From: Amoebophrya sp. A120
Lineage: Eukaryota; Sar; Dinophyceae; Syndiniales; Amoebophryaceae
Assembly: GCA_905178155.1 (NCBI GenBank)
Contig: CAJINV010000001.1
Coordinates: 62,001-126,000 of the forward strand
Reading direction: 5' to 3'
Length of the DNA stretch: 64,000 nucleotides
Part shown: positions 12,476-24,206 of the stretch, one piece after another
How positions within the stretch are numbered: position 1 is the first letter of the stretch
Layout of the letters: each line of letters opens with the position of its first letter
Notes under the pieces: generated by a model
The model's input: the letters and a program-made list of their open reading frames with translations, nothing else
What the model was told of the DNA's origin: nothing
Database searches by the model: none
Position numbers and translations under genes: made by a program

Positions 12476-14165
12476 ATGCTAGAGAAAGAAACAAGAACCG
12501 AACACAAGCCGTCACAACCAAGTGGAAGCCAGTCGCCGCAGTCGTACAGCGACATGATGGCGCAGGAGCGGATTTCATTGCAAGACCTGATTAGAGAACA
12601 GAGAAGCTTCCTTGCAACCCATCTAGAAAAGCTCGAATCTCAGATGCAGTCCCTTGTTAATGATATTAGCATTAGCCGCGGCAAGGGCAACTCTGGGACT
12701 GGGCCTACCATCATCGGCAAAAATTCAATAGAGGAAAAGCAGGCCCTCCTGGGCAAGCTAGTGGAAAGAGTCGAGTATGTGTACAATCACATGCAGAGCC
12801 TGCCGCGCCGGGAGTACGTACTCGCGATACACCAAGACGCAGGCCAAGTTCCCTCGTGCGCCATCTTGGGCGGCACATTTGAGCTTGTTCACTTGCCGCC
12901 AGCGAATAAGAATCATGCCAGCACACTGCCCATGTGTGTACTTGGCGCTGACGCAGCCACGCCTTCGCAGGGGACACCACATAAACAAGCAAGGTTAATA
13001 ACGATCGCGGGCAGGGGCATCACGCAAAAAATGGAAGTGGGAGTGGGTTGTTGTCACCGCACGGCGCGCTTTTGCACAAATTATTCGTTGCCATGTTGTT
13101 GCTGCTGTACGTGCTGCAAAACATGTTGCGGAGGAGATGAGACGACCAAGGCGCGCTATAGAAAAGCGTCTGAAAATTCAAACAAAAGCACCGACGAACA
13201 GGACGCATGGCTCCTCGAGCGCATCGGTGATGACGATCCGGGCCTCTCGAAGAGCTCATGTTCGTGTCGTGCGATGTGTGGCGAATGTTGTGCTGAGATG
13301 ACCGCGTGCAATCGCTGGTTTCAGACTGAGGCGGCAGAACATAGTAAAAAAGCCTGCTGTGGTCCCCAATGCATGCTGCGAGAATATCTCTGCGCGGACT
13401 AGGGATGGAAAATGTAGAAAAGTTTCATACCTATAAAGTACTAGCTAGCACGGCCGGGCACTGTTATGAGCACGATTACGGTCATTCTTCGCATTTTGTG
13501 GCGTCCCCGCTAGCACGGTCGGACCGTGCTAGAAAAGCAGCCAGCCGCGTGCTAGTAGTGCCTATGTGGGCGAAAAAGTGAATATATATCCAAAAAAAGG
13601 GCCGCATATTTCGAAGCCGGAAAATATGCGGCCCACTTTTTGGATATATATTCACTTTTTCGCCCACATAGGCACTACTAGCACGCGGCTGGTTGCTTTT
13701 CTAGCACGGTCCGACCGTGCTAGTGGGGACGCCCAAAAATGCCAAGAATGATCGCCATGGTGCTCATAACAGTGCCCGACCGTGCTAGCTAGTACTTTAT
13801 AGGTATGAAACGTTTTGCAGTTTTCCATCCATAGCGCGGACACATGCTGGTGCTGTCCATGCGAGGCCTTAGCATGGTGCTGTTGTAATGGAGGACAAGG
13901 TTCTGGTGAACTACCGGAAAGCACCCCACGCCGAAAGGCTTGCGATGCTACCTTAAGGGCAATTTTCGGCATTGGTGCTTCCGTGTGGATCGGTGTGAAC
14001 GTTCCTACGCTTGGCATTTTACTTGGTGCGTTTGTACTACTTGGAGTCTTGTTTCCGGGTCTTTGTGTTTTGAGAAATTTCCACTGTAGTCTATGGAACT
14101 ACTTCACTGGCGGTGCTGTTCGTGAGGCGGCGACGTCAGAAGAAGCCACGTTGGTGGAACTGTGA
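12476..14165 (+). CDS. Cysteine-rich membrane protein, split by a hAT-like foldback element
   Basis: Exons 12476-13399 and 13842-14165 sum to 1248 nt, 415 residues, from ATG 12476 to TGA 14165. Residues about 25-60 are probably coiled-coil (LIREQRSFLATHLEKLESQM). A cysteine cluster follows (LPCCCCCTCCKTCCGG), then further CC and CxC pairs up to residue about 325. Exon 2 resumes in frame with TCWCCPCEALAWCCC and ends with a long hydrophobic stretch (GILLGAFVLLGVLFPGLCVL), a likely membrane segment. Clustered Cys residues next to a membrane segment resemble palmitoylated or metal-binding membrane proteins, but no family is recognised. If the insert were not removed, the protein would stop at TAG 13400-13402, one codon after the duplication. 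Confidence 0.6.
13400..13833. mobile_element. Palindromic hAT-like foldback element (434 bp) inside a coding region
   Basis: The element begins TAGGGATGGAAAATG and ends with the inverse complement of TATGGATGGAAAACTG. It is an inverted repeat almost throughout, with arms of about 210 bp meeting near 13612. It is flanked by an exact 8-bp duplication GCGCGGAC (13392-13399 and 13834-13841). Eight-bp duplications and TAGGGATGG-like ends are typical of hAT transposons; no transposase ORF is present, so it is MITE-like. Inside each arm are smaller palindromes such as GCTAGCACGGTCGGACCGTG. Removing it plus one duplication copy restores the gene's frame. Confidence 0.85.
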
Positions 14166-14635
14166 TAAGTTATTAGCTGCCGCACCATTTTACGAATGCC
14201 ACAAACATATCATAAGTATGAATTCATTTATTAAGTATATTTATTTCCATCCAAGTTCAATATAAATATATATCCACATTCCCATTCGCGCAGCGTCCAT
14301 TTCGAGCTAGGGACACTCACGCAGTCGCCTCCTTCTTCATTTTCAAAAAACTCTCCACAGGATGTGCTTGCGCAAATAATCTCAGTTCGCTATGCTACAG
14401 TGCTTATTTTCAAACTTCCCTTTGGGATTTTAGTCTTCAATATAAATAAATTAGAATTTTTTCCCCTGCGAGTGAAAAACAACAATATCTAAGCGATATT
14501 GTTTTTAAATAGAGACCCTGACGCTCTGGTGAGACCTAAACCAACGAATCACGACGGCAGCGTGGTTTTCTTGTGTTTAGAATGGGGGGAAAAAATAAGC
14601 ATAGCGTCGCGATTTCGATTTGTGGATTTTTTTTG
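14166..14635. other. AT-rich spacer
   Basis: This is the stretch between the cysteine-rich gene and the BamHI-type satellite. No gene or clear repeat is seen. The interval 14215-14465 is AT-rich and holds scattered copies of CAATATAAATA. Confidence 0.45.
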
Positions 14636-15470
14636 GGGGATCCGCCCGTTCCCCGGGGATCCGCTCGTTGCCCGGGGATCCGCCCGCTCCCCGGGGATCC
14701 GCCTTCGCCCAGGGGATCCGCCCGTTACTCGGGGATCCGCCTTCGCCCAGGAGCCCGCCCGTTCCCCGGGAATCCGGCTTCGTGCAGGGGATCCGCCTCT
14801 TACTCGGGGATCCGCCCGCTTCCCGGGGATCCGGCTTCGTGCAGGGGATCCGCCCGTTACTCGGGGATCCGCCCGCTTCCCGGGGATCCGCCTTCGCCCA
14901 GGGGATCCGCCCGCCCCCCGAGGATCCGCCCGTTCCCCGGGGATCCGCCTTCGCCCGGGGGATCCGCCTGCTACTCGGGGGTCCGCCCGCTTCCCGGGGG
15001 TCCGCCCGTTGTTCCCCGGGGATCCGCCTTCGCCCAGGGGATCCACCGGCTTCCCGCGGGATCCACCTGTTCTCCGGGGGATCCACCCGCCCCCCGGGGG
15101 TCCGCCTGCTTTCCGGGGGATCCACCCGCCCCCCGGGGATCCGCCTATTCTGAGGGGGGTCCGCCTGCTTTCCGGGGGATCCGCCCGCGCCCCGGGGGGT
15201 CCGCCGGCTCTTCGGGGGATCCGCCCTCGCCCGGGGGATCCGCCCTCACCTCGGTGGATCCGCCTGGTCTTCGGGGGATCCGCCCTCGCCCCGGAGGGCC
15301 GGTCCGCCTCCCGCGGATCCGCGCGCCCTGGGTCGCACCTTTGCCCGGGGGTCAAGGAAGCCTACGAACTTTCTTTGGGTGGGTCCTCCTCAGTTCGGGG
15401 GATCCGCCCTCGCCCCGGTGAGTTCGCTCCAGCCTCCGGGGATCTCCCCTTGCCAGGGGGGATCCGATAT
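14636..15470. repeat. 19-bp satellite array with GGATCC in nearly every unit
   Basis: About forty tandem units follow the pattern GGGGATCCGCCCGTTCCCC, with the last nine bases varying (CTTCGCCCA, CGTTACTC, GGCTTCGTGCA). Unit length is 19 bp at the start and drifts slightly toward the right. Because 19 is not divisible by three, all frames stay open, producing long false ORFs on both strands. Each junction CCCCGGGGATCC is nearly self-complementary. Confidence 0.9.
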
Positions 15471-15932
15471 TCGTGCTAGCCCTTCGGAGTGCGTCGGCCT
15501 TGCGGGGCTTCACTCCCTCCCCGACAGGCACCCGGGCTGCCCGGGGCGGGTGCGCCCTTGCGCCAGAGGCTCCGGCCTTGGGGGTCCCCGCCCTTGCCGC
15601 GTTGGCGGTGAGCACGGGCACCGGCAAACCGGCGCACATTTCTTGCTTCGGCTTGGTTCTTACAAGTTGCCAGCCTGTGCGGTGGTTGTGCTGGTTTTGA
15701 CAACCGGCACAGCACAGCAGCAGCTAGACAACTTGACAGCCAAAGAGTCGAGATGCGACAACCACACAGAAACAAGAGCCGTTCGCACAACCACCCGAGG
15801 CCTTGAGAACCGAGAGAATGTGCGCCGGTTTGCCGCGATGCCCTGCACTCGAGTGCGTTCCAAAATCTTCCAAAATGTGCGCCGGTTTGCCGCGGTGCCC
15901 GTGGCGCCGCATCAGAGCGGCCGGCGCGCCCC

Positions 15933-16105
15933 CGGGGATCCACCCGGGGGATCCGCCCGCGCCCCCGGGGATCCACCCGCTCCCCGGGGGATCCGCCCGC
16001 TCTCCGGAAGATCCGCCCGTTCTCCGGGGGGTCCGCCCGCTCCCCGGGGGGTCCGCCCTCGCTTCGGGGGGTCCGCCCCGACTCTTCCCGGGGCAATCCG
16101 CCCGG
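15933..16105. repeat. Second block of the GGATCC satellite
   Basis: The same unit type as 14636-15470 resumes (GGGGGATCCGCCCGC, then GGGGGGTCCGCCC variants) for about nine units before the longer repeat begins. The two blocks are separated by about 460 bp that hold copies of the AATGTGCGCCGGTTTGCC motif. Confidence 0.85.
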
Positions 16106-16129
16106 CTGAGGTAGTGTGTACCACGGGGG

Positions 16130-16725
16130 AAAGGGCGCAAAAGGCGACACAAATTGGGCCAGGGGATTCCGGAGAGGATTTTGGAGTCTCCGGAGGAATC
16201 CTCTCCGGAATCCCCTCCCGAAATCGACGCTGTGCCGCCGGGGAAAGACCGCGAAGGACGGCGCGAATCCGGTCAGAGGATTCCGGAGAGGATTTTGGAA
16301 TCCTCTGCGGAATCCTCTCCCGAAATCGAGGCAGTGCCGTCGGGGGAAGGGCGCCCGCGAAAGACGGCTCAACTTGGGCCAGAGGATTCCGGAGAGGATT
16401 TTGGAATCCTCTCCGGAATCTTCTCTGGAATCCTCTCCCGAAATCGAGGCAGTGCCGTCGGGGAAAGGGGACGAAAGACGGCGCAACTTGGGCCAGAGGA
16501 TTCCGGAGAGGATTTTGGAAGCCTCTCCGGAATCCTCTGTGGAATCCCCCCCCGAAATCGAGGCAGTGCCGTCGGGGAAAGGGCGCGAAAGACAAAGACG
16601 GCTCAACTTGGGCCAGAGGATTCCGGAGAGCGTTTTGGAGTCCTCTGTGGAATCCTCTCCCGAAATCGAGGCCGCAGCATCGGGGGAAGGCCCTCCGAGG
16701 CGGACCAAATTGGGCCAGAAAATCC
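16130..16725. repeat. About 105-120 bp tandem repeat, five units, each with a hairpin
   Basis: Units start near 16153, 16266, 16371, 16487 and 16607 with TGGGCCAGAGGATTCCGGAG or a close variant. Each contains GATTCCGGAGAGGATT, a short loop, and the inverse complement AATCCTCTCCGGAATC. A CCCGAAATCGAGGCAGTGCC segment and a GGGGAAAGGGCGCGAAAGAC-like segment follow. Long ORFs on both strands here are repeat translations. Confidence 0.85.
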
Positions 16726-19700
16726 GCGAGGCAAATGCCGCGGGAAATGTGCGCCGGTTTGCCGGGGCCGCCAGGTTGCTCGCAATCCGCAGCCGACTGT
16801 GGCGATTTAAGCACACGAGACGCCAACACAGACGCGGCGCGGTTGTGTACACAAACAGCAGCGGAGTCCATGCGCGCGCCGCGTTTTCGGTTGCATTGCA
16901 ACACACTTTAGCACGAGCTAGCCCGAAGGTTTCCCGGGAAACCTTAAACGACCTCGCCCGAGCGGAGTCCGTTGATTTCTAGGCTTCACAGCGTCCCTTT
17001 CTCTTTAAATATTCAAAGTCGGCTCTGATGAAATTTCGTCGAGTTGAGATCATTTACGTTTATCGCCTGCAGAAGAGCCGGCAGGGAAACGCGGCGCCCT
17101 TCTGAGGCGCCCACCGCCTCAGATTCTAGCGAAGGTGGGCGCCCACCAGACAGGGCCGCCAAAAAAACGACGGCGGGAAGAATATTGCACGACCACATTC
17201 TTCGTATGTATTCGTATTGTTTTTTTGATTTCCCGGCCGCGAAACACTTCAAAAAAGTTCTTCGTAGTTTCGTTTCGGTCTCCTGCTGAAGATGGCATGT
17301 CGGTGAGTCGTACTTCGCATTGTATTTAGAGCGGGGCAACAAATTTTGACGAGTTGTGGCCGTCCCACTTCTCACCACCCCGGAGTATTTTCGTTCTTTA
17401 CATAGATATCGCAGCAGGGCCTGTCGTTCTCGTATCGTCCATTTCCCACCGACTTGAAAAGCCAGTGATTGATGTTTGGTACTCCCGCTGTCTGGGAACT
17501 TGTTGTCTCTGTTCGGTCCATCGTCGCATCTGCTTTATCGTGGCTCTAGCTTTATTTGTTTTTGTGACGCGCCTCTATGGCTATACTTAATAAATTTAAA
17601 TTGCTGTATGTCATCGTATTTGTTTCACGCGGAAATCGAAGAAAGGCTCGTCCACAGGTGGTTCGCTGTTTCGATGTGATGAAAAATCTTTGATATGAAT
17701 TTGAATATGGAAAAAATCGAATTCGTCTTGTTCGGCCGTAGACGCGTAATTTTTTTACTTTAGCTGTTCAGCAGGCCCTTGCGCTTCACAAGGCGGCCGG
17801 GACTCATCAGATTTATGTAGTGAGGTCACCGAACGGTTGGTTCTAACCTTGCAGTTTTTTTGACGTGCCCCGCGCAAAACGACCGGCATTTTCAAGCGAC
17901 AGGAACTGTTTTTCCACATAAAAGCATCGCAGTTTCCGAATGGTTTGGCCTGTGTTGGCACCGAATCGCCGCCGCATTCTATCCGTCGCTGCTTGATAAA
18001 ACGGCGCAGAGGAGCCGGCAAAGGTGGCGCCTGTCTGCGGCGCCCACCGCTCTGGCTTCTGGCGGTTAGGGGCGCCCAAAAAGTGGCGCAAAAAACAAAA
18101 GAGCGTGAGTGCGCATGGTACAAAGACCTTCACTCTTGCTCACTTTTGGTGGAGGTCGCAAAAGCGGCTGCCTTCTCGCCGTTTTCTAAGCCCCGGAAGC
18201 TCTTGAATAGGTGTGGCAGTGAAAAGTGAAAACATAATAAAGAAAAAGCGCGCCAGGCTCGTGAGGCTAAAAATTGTCGTGATGCTCTTGCTTGGCCAGA
18301 TTTTTTCCGTTTTTCGGTACCATTCCGGGACGCCCGCATCGGCCCCATACCGCCGGGGCTGGCTACCGTGGTAGGTACAGGAGTGCTTTGAATCTGCAAA
18401 AGTCCGCGACGTTTTTGAAGTCGTGCCTGCCACCCCATGTGGCGTGATGTGATCCACGAGGGCGTGGCGGCCCCCCAAAAAGCAATATCGCGGCCGGCCA
18501 GCGGCCCAGGCGGAGTTCATCAAGCGGCCATGGCCTGCTGATTACCCCCACGACCCAGGCGGCTATATTTGCATTCGGGTAATCGCTGAGTGGCCCTCAC
18601 AATGTCAGTGGCCCACCAGAATCACAAACCCAAACAGAGGCAGTACCACATGTAACCCCCATCCTCCCTGTCACAAGTGGAAACCCCATTCTAAATATGC
18701 AAAAGCCAACACCGTGACACAGTATCTCCTGATGTGGATTGGGCTTGATTGTAATTTTTTGATATGGTAACGGTGAGCGGGGAGCTTTCCCCACAAAGGT
18801 ACCTGAGCCTGAGCATAGTTTTTTTCGTATTTTGTTCGCATCACTACCACTGACTAGCGGCATCGCAAGCGCATAGATAAATGCAAATGGTTGCGCTATT
18901 AGTTAGAATTGAGAGTAGATGACACAGTAGATGATGGCACACAGATGACGAACACAGGAAGAAAAGAACCGTTGCAAATTTGGCGGGTTACTTTCAGGGA
19001 GCTTGAGAACTTGAACTGCTCGCAGTCCTCCCGATTTTATTATTCCGACGTCCATCCATAGGTTTAGGTTCCTCTTCCTGATCTTCATCCTGCGTTCTTG
19101 CACATTCGCCACCCAGGCTGTCACGCAAAAGAAAGTCCGATCGGTGTGATCCGTTTCGTATTCGTCCAACAAGAACGTCGAGTACTTAGGAGGTGAAGCG
19201 CCTCGTTCAATTTCGCGATCGGAAAAATCTCAGACAAAGACCACAAACAAGTTAACGACTCTGGCGGCGTAGATGACGTAGATCTGACATTGATGGGACG
19301 CGCAGTCAAATTGTCGTGTGCTTCCGGCGGGGTCTCTCTGTCGCTGCAGCTGCTTTCCTTAGTCGCGACCGGCGCTCATCTGGGCATCCGAGGGGCAATC
19401 TCGAATTTCACGCGCACCGATGGTGATGAACGCCCGCCTCTAGACAAGCTGAGCGAAGTGGGGTCGCCGAGGCAGGATCCCCCCCGCATAGGCGTCGAGT
19501 CCAACCTTCTGAGCAACTGGACGAAGACCTCCGTGGGTGGCAGTCCGACAAGACCAGGTGCTGCTGGTACGGTGGAAGAAGCGGTACTTAAACTTAGTAG
19601 CGCATCTACTTACATCTACTGGGTGTAGTACATAGTTCTTTGCTTTTATTGGGTGGATGTCTTCCTCATCCTCTTCGGTGGATGCTGCCCTTTATTTCTT

Positions 19701-20511
19701 TGTATGTACCTGTATTGCGGTCACACCAGGGCGGGTCTAGCCTGGCGTTTTTCTTGCCATACACTGCCAAAAACGGAGGTCCGCAACATTAAAGCCTAGA
19801 GTGCGTTCGTGTACTTGAAATGTTATGTAGGTATTCAAGCGCCCTAGCCTAACCTGTTTGGCTCTGCTGCCAACGAATAGCGAGAGGGGTCCACCTTTCA
19901 CTGCCGCAAAGAACAACACAGGCGAGCCAGCAAAAGGAAGGCCTTTCTAAAGCGCCCTGCGCCACCGTACATTCTCCCTCCCTTCCGCACCATTTTGAGG
20001 CGCAAAAAGAGCGCCCAGAAAAGGCGCACGGAGAGTGACTGTGGCTCCTGAACATTTCGGGCGACCTCGGCGGGGGCCGCCTTTTCGCCGGAGGGGCGAC
20101 TGCGAAGGGAGGGCGGCGGCTCTTAGCAGCTTCGCAAAAGGCGTGCCCCTCAAAGAAAAGCAATATCCAAAAAGATAAAGAAAAGGGGCGAAGCAGTTCC
20201 AGTTGTGCAAACGGCCGGCGATGAACCCTCTCACTCCGCATGTTTCAGTTTCGGATAGATCCGGCTCCCTAGTATACCTGCCGCTTTTCGGGTGCCCTGG
20301 CTCCCTGGCAGCCAGATAATAGGGCCCATCTCCATGCCCTCGGGCGCGGCCCTCGGAAGTAAATTCGCAAAGTCCATATCTATGGCGAAACTAATTTTAG
20401 GCGGAGGAAGACCAAAAAAAAACTCAACCTCCAGGGGGGCGGAGAAAGTCCATATGGCGAAGTTATTTCATAGGGGCGGAGAAAAGCCAAAGACTCAACC
20501 TCCACGGACCT

Positions 20512-20546
20512 GCGTAGGGTTTGAGGTTTAGGGTTTGGGGTTCTGG
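20512..20546 (+). repeat. Degenerate interstitial telomere-like motif
   Basis: The sequence TAGGGTTTGAGGTTTAGGG followed by TTTGGGGTT is made of near-copies of TTTAGGG. This heptamer is the telomere repeat of plants and of several alveolates, including dinoflagellates. Confidence 0.5.
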
Positions 20547-23207
20547 TCGCTTTAGCGGGATGCCGGCGAAAGCCGTACGGACCGACTCCGGCGCCGCAGG
20601 CCGGCGCCGGATTCGCCCCGGGAGCGAGAAGCGAGCCAGGCTCCTGTTGGCTTCCTTTCAGCCAGGCGCGTGGGGCCCCGCGCCCTGCCGTGTTCGGAAC
20701 CCGAAAAATGGCACCGATGATAGGCCAGAGCGCCGGGGGGCTGCGTTTTGGCTGCCTGCCCTTCGTCCATATGGACGCATCCTTCCAGCCCGCCCCCGCA
20801 TCGATCCATACGCACCCTACGCCACCGCTCGGGTCTCACGAGGAAGGCTCCGCGCGGCCGGCCCGTTCTGGCTTGGGCGCCTTTTTGAAAATTCCCCCTC
20901 CGGAGCTGTTGGAAGGGGATGGGGGCGGGGTTGCGCCCGGCCTGGCCGTATGTCGTGCATGGGGTTGCCCTCGGCTATTTGTTTCTTTTCTTTGGCTAGT
21001 CTTTTGGGCGGCTCAATTTCTGCAGGAAATTGCCTTGGAACGAGTTGCCGGCGCCTTTGCTAGTGCTATAAATATTTATTTACTTTTTTCGTACTGGTGT
21101 AGCTGATGTTGTTGATCACATGCAGCCGGGGGGTACTGTTGTGTTCTACTTCGAACGCGGCCTCGCGCCATCTTGACGTGACGTTCTGAGCTCTACTGCG
21201 AACGCGCCTGCCCCTGCACATATCAGCAGCCCCGCAACCTGATCTTGAGGACTGAAATTGTGGCTGGCAGAAACGAGGCCCGCAGAGAATTTGGCTTCAG
21301 AGGGCGTTGGCTCGTGCTTGCCATCTGGTGACTTTCCTTAGTATTTTTCTGCCGGTAGAGCTGGGGTTTGGATTTCTTATTCATATTCTCTGTTGGCTGG
21401 GGTTTGGATTTCTTATTCTTGGGTCTTTCTCTTTTCCTTTTGCCATGGGCTGGCGACGCCGGGATTCCAACTACCTATCTATGTGGGAGTGAAGATGTCT
21501 TCGTTGAAGCCGGTCGCGACAGCAGTCTGGACGACCCCGCCAGCACTCCTCTTTTCGCCTTTTTTTCGCCTGCTCGATGTTGGGATTGATATTTTTAGGT
21601 TGAGACTTATATAGGTTGAGGCTACAGAACACCTACAATTACAAAAACAACAACCGGATAAAGCGCTCAGTCTTCAGCCAGTCGGTATAACTACATTGAG
21701 CAGATGAAGTATCCACACGTCGCGCCGCCACCTATTCCAGTTAGGCTTTGTTTCTTCCTTCGCTTTCCTCACTTTTGACCAAGCATTAGCAGTTAAGGTC
21801 TACTTCAAGAAACGCAAATAAAATCTCGCAATGCGCTCCAGCGACGTGTTGTTGTGTTGTGGATTTTACATGGCGTATGACTGCGAGTGCGAGAGTCTTC
21901 TAGAGCTGCGCTCGCTAGCGGCGAAGTCGCGGGCGCTGCGGTCGCTAGGGGGAACCCCCCCTCCCGTACCCCCTGCTTCTTGCCTCGTCTTCTTCGCGGC
22001 CCGAAGAACCGAGGGAAGCCCAGAGCCAGCTTCAGCTTCTTTCTCCTGGGGGGAGGGAGACCCGAAACACCACCCTTCCAACGAACTTCCCCCCCTTCCT
22101 AGCTCAAGAGGACCAACGACGCGCTCTTTGCGATTGGAATCTGCGGGAAATTTATTTTCGAGCAACCCCCACCCTTTGTCCTTGTCGTTGCCGTGTTCTC
22201 TGTCTGGGTGAGCCAAAGCCTAGTCGAGAGTGTTGCTCTGAGCAAAACGCGGGCAGGCTCGATCGCGCAGATTCTTTGTCCCGAGGAGGGAAACCCCGGC
22301 AGCTCTGCCCTATTCGACGCGAGCGGATAGCCCGCCTCAAGCTCAACGTTGCCCGTAGCTGTAGCCTCGGGTCTTTGTGTCAGTCTTGCCTCCTGGTCCT
22401 GCGGGAGGACCCCTTAACCCCTCTTGCTCGAGACCGTGCTCCCCGTGCGCGGGCAGGCAGCCAGAGTGATCCGCCGTCGCATGCTTGCAGCGCGACGCAG
22501 TCATGTTCCGTCTTGTTTGTGTTCCTGTTTCGAGCGCGCTCTTGCGATCAACATTAGTGAGCATCGTCAAGCAATAAATGTAAATGTATTGCGGTCTTCG
22601 TCTTGTTGCCTTTTTTATTATTATTATTATTATTTATAGTTATCGGTTTGCCACCGCTCGATAAATGTAAATCGGTGCTCGAAAAATCGATTTTCGATCC
22701 TGCTCCTGAGAAGAGAAGCCACTGCTAATCGCCATTGCTACGTCGACTTGTTATCGCCTTTGCCCGAGATGTTTTGCCTCGCCTGAGTTTCGCCTGAGCT
22801 TGTCGACATGAGGCTGGTCGGCTTCCCCGAGAGACTCCTCGTTTTTTTGTCGACTGTTTTAGGTAGTCAGGCGAGCTTTCTTGCGCATACGTACGTAGAT
22901 CTCCTGGTGCTTCGGCACTTCGAGGTTTAGGGTCGGAACGTTCTCAGCACTGCTGAAGCTTAAGAAGAAAGGGGCGCGCACGCCCTGGCCTTCAGTCTGC
23001 TCTGCCCTTTATCTTTTTGAATATCGCTTTACAAATCCTCCTTTTTTGCTCTGCCTCTTGTTCCCCGGGCCCAACTGGCACCAAGCAGTTTTTTTCCCTT
23101 GGTTTAGGCTTAGGTAGACCGCCACCGCCGCCGACACGGGATGACTGTCGTCGAGACCGTCTCGCCTTCGATCTTCGCCTTCTCCTGCTGCACAAGTTCG
23201 ATCCGGA

Positions 23208-23242
23208 AAGGGTTTAGGTTAGGTTACAGGGTTTAGGATATC
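23208..23242 (+). repeat. Second degenerate telomere-like motif
   Basis: GGGTTTAGGTTAGGTTACAG then GGTTTAGGA contains four to five variants of TTTAGGG. Weaker single copies are at about 22925 (AGGTTTAGGG) and 23100 (GGTTTAGGCTTAGG). Confidence 0.5.
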
Positions 23243-24075
23243 CACATTTATAGTATTAATTTTCTGTAAGTGAATTCCTCGCGAGCGTCGGCCGATATTT
23301 CGAAGCGGGCGTTCGAGTGGGGGCCCCGTAGCCCTGTCTCCCCGCGCCTCCCTCGCTCCACTAGGGTCGCGTCGTCAACAGTTTTTGTCATCGTCAGTTC
23401 TTGGACTTGAATTTTTCGAGCCGGCGGGAGTCTTTATGGTCCACGCAGAGCCTTTCGCCGTTGCGAATCGAGCGGGGGCCCCATGATGCCCCCTCCCGGG
23501 ATGCTTTCCGCTTCCCGCCGCGCTCGTATCGAAAGACGGTCGGTTCTTCGCGGTCAAGAAATCTAGAAATGCATTCGGAAGCCCACCCTGGGGGCCCCCC
23601 CGCCGCACACCGGTTTCCTTCATTGCGATTATGCGATCTGTGATGTGAGTCACGTCTCGAAGCTAATAAATGTATGCCCGGGGGGCAGCAGCAGGCTAGC
23701 GAGCCTCTGAGCCTAGGCTGAGGATGGTCGGGCGGTATTTTATGCCCGTTTCCGCCCTCAGCCCTTTTGTTTACGGTAGCCAGGAGGACTTGAGAAGATT
23801 AGTCAGGACAACCCACCGAGCTTCGGGGTGGTATTTGTTTCGCCTTCTCTTGTTCCCAGTTTGTTTTCAGGTGGGTACGTAGTTGCCACGGATGGGCCGC
23901 TAAGACCTCGCGCCGCCCTTTTCTTACGGGGTGTGACAGAGGTCCATATCTTCCATCGCGGGTCAGGTGCTCCATCTTCCTGGGCGCCTCGACGACGCGG
24001 CGGGAGACTGCTCCCACCGAGCGGCCATCCATTGGGTGGCCCGTCTGCGGTAACTGCATAAAATAAAAACTCGAG

Positions 24076-24185
24076 CGCAAGTCTTGAGCGTAAAGCCCGA
24101 GCCAAAATGTCGAGCTCAAATATCGAGCTCAAAGCCCAAGAGCAAGTTTCGAGCTCAAAATCTCGGGCTCAAGTTTCGAACTCAT
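24076..24185. repeat. Short direct repeat of a GAGCTCAAA-type motif
   Basis: Variants of TCGAGCTCAAA recur six to seven times over 110 bp just before the ATG at 24207. The spacing is irregular (about 14-20 bp). It may be a simple repeat or part of an upstream regulatory region; nothing in the sequence decides. Confidence 0.55.
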
Positions 24186-24206
24186 TCTCACAAGATATAA
24201 CTACCA

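Larger units (their letters stand above)
15623..16763. repeat. Dispersed 18-bp motif, three direct copies and one inverted
   Basis: AATGTGCGCCGGTTTGCC occurs exactly at 15817-15834, 15874-15891 and 16746-16763, and in inverse complement at 15623-15640. The copies bracket the satellite blocks, consistent with recurring edge sequences of a larger repeat unit. Confidence 0.8.
16765..24206. other. Gene-poor region of about 7.4 kb
   Basis: No ORF has a recognisable domain and no exon chain was found. Two related GC-rich segments near 17080-17160 and 18005-18085 share GAGCCGGCA and GGCGCCCACCGC. Degenerate telomere-like motifs occur near 20515-20545, 22925, 23100 and 23210-23242. ORFs such as 19293-19628, 20521-21063 and 21831-22211 are too unremarkable to call. 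Confidence 0.5.

Noticed and set aside
14636-15470. CRISPR-like array
   Set aside because: Units are contiguous 19-bp repeats without unique spacers, in a eukaryotic context with no cas genes.
14499-16982. Several ORFs of 280-510 codons on both strands
   Set aside because: They are translations of 19-bp and about 110-bp tandem repeats, open in most frames, with only Pro/Gly/Arg-rich periodic sequence.
19293-19628. 112-codon ORF with a hydrophobic N-terminus
   Set aside because: It could be a small secreted protein, but there is no supporting family, splice context or repeat of the pattern.
20521-21063. 180-codon GC-rich ORF
   Set aside because: Arg/Pro/Gly composition follows base composition; a comparable ORF (20690-21106) is open in another frame of the same strand.
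24076-24185. Relic of a dinoflagellate spliced leader (GAGCCAAAATG)
   Set aside because: Only a few bases resemble the leader in inverse orientation, and the surrounding GAGCTCAAA repeat explains it.
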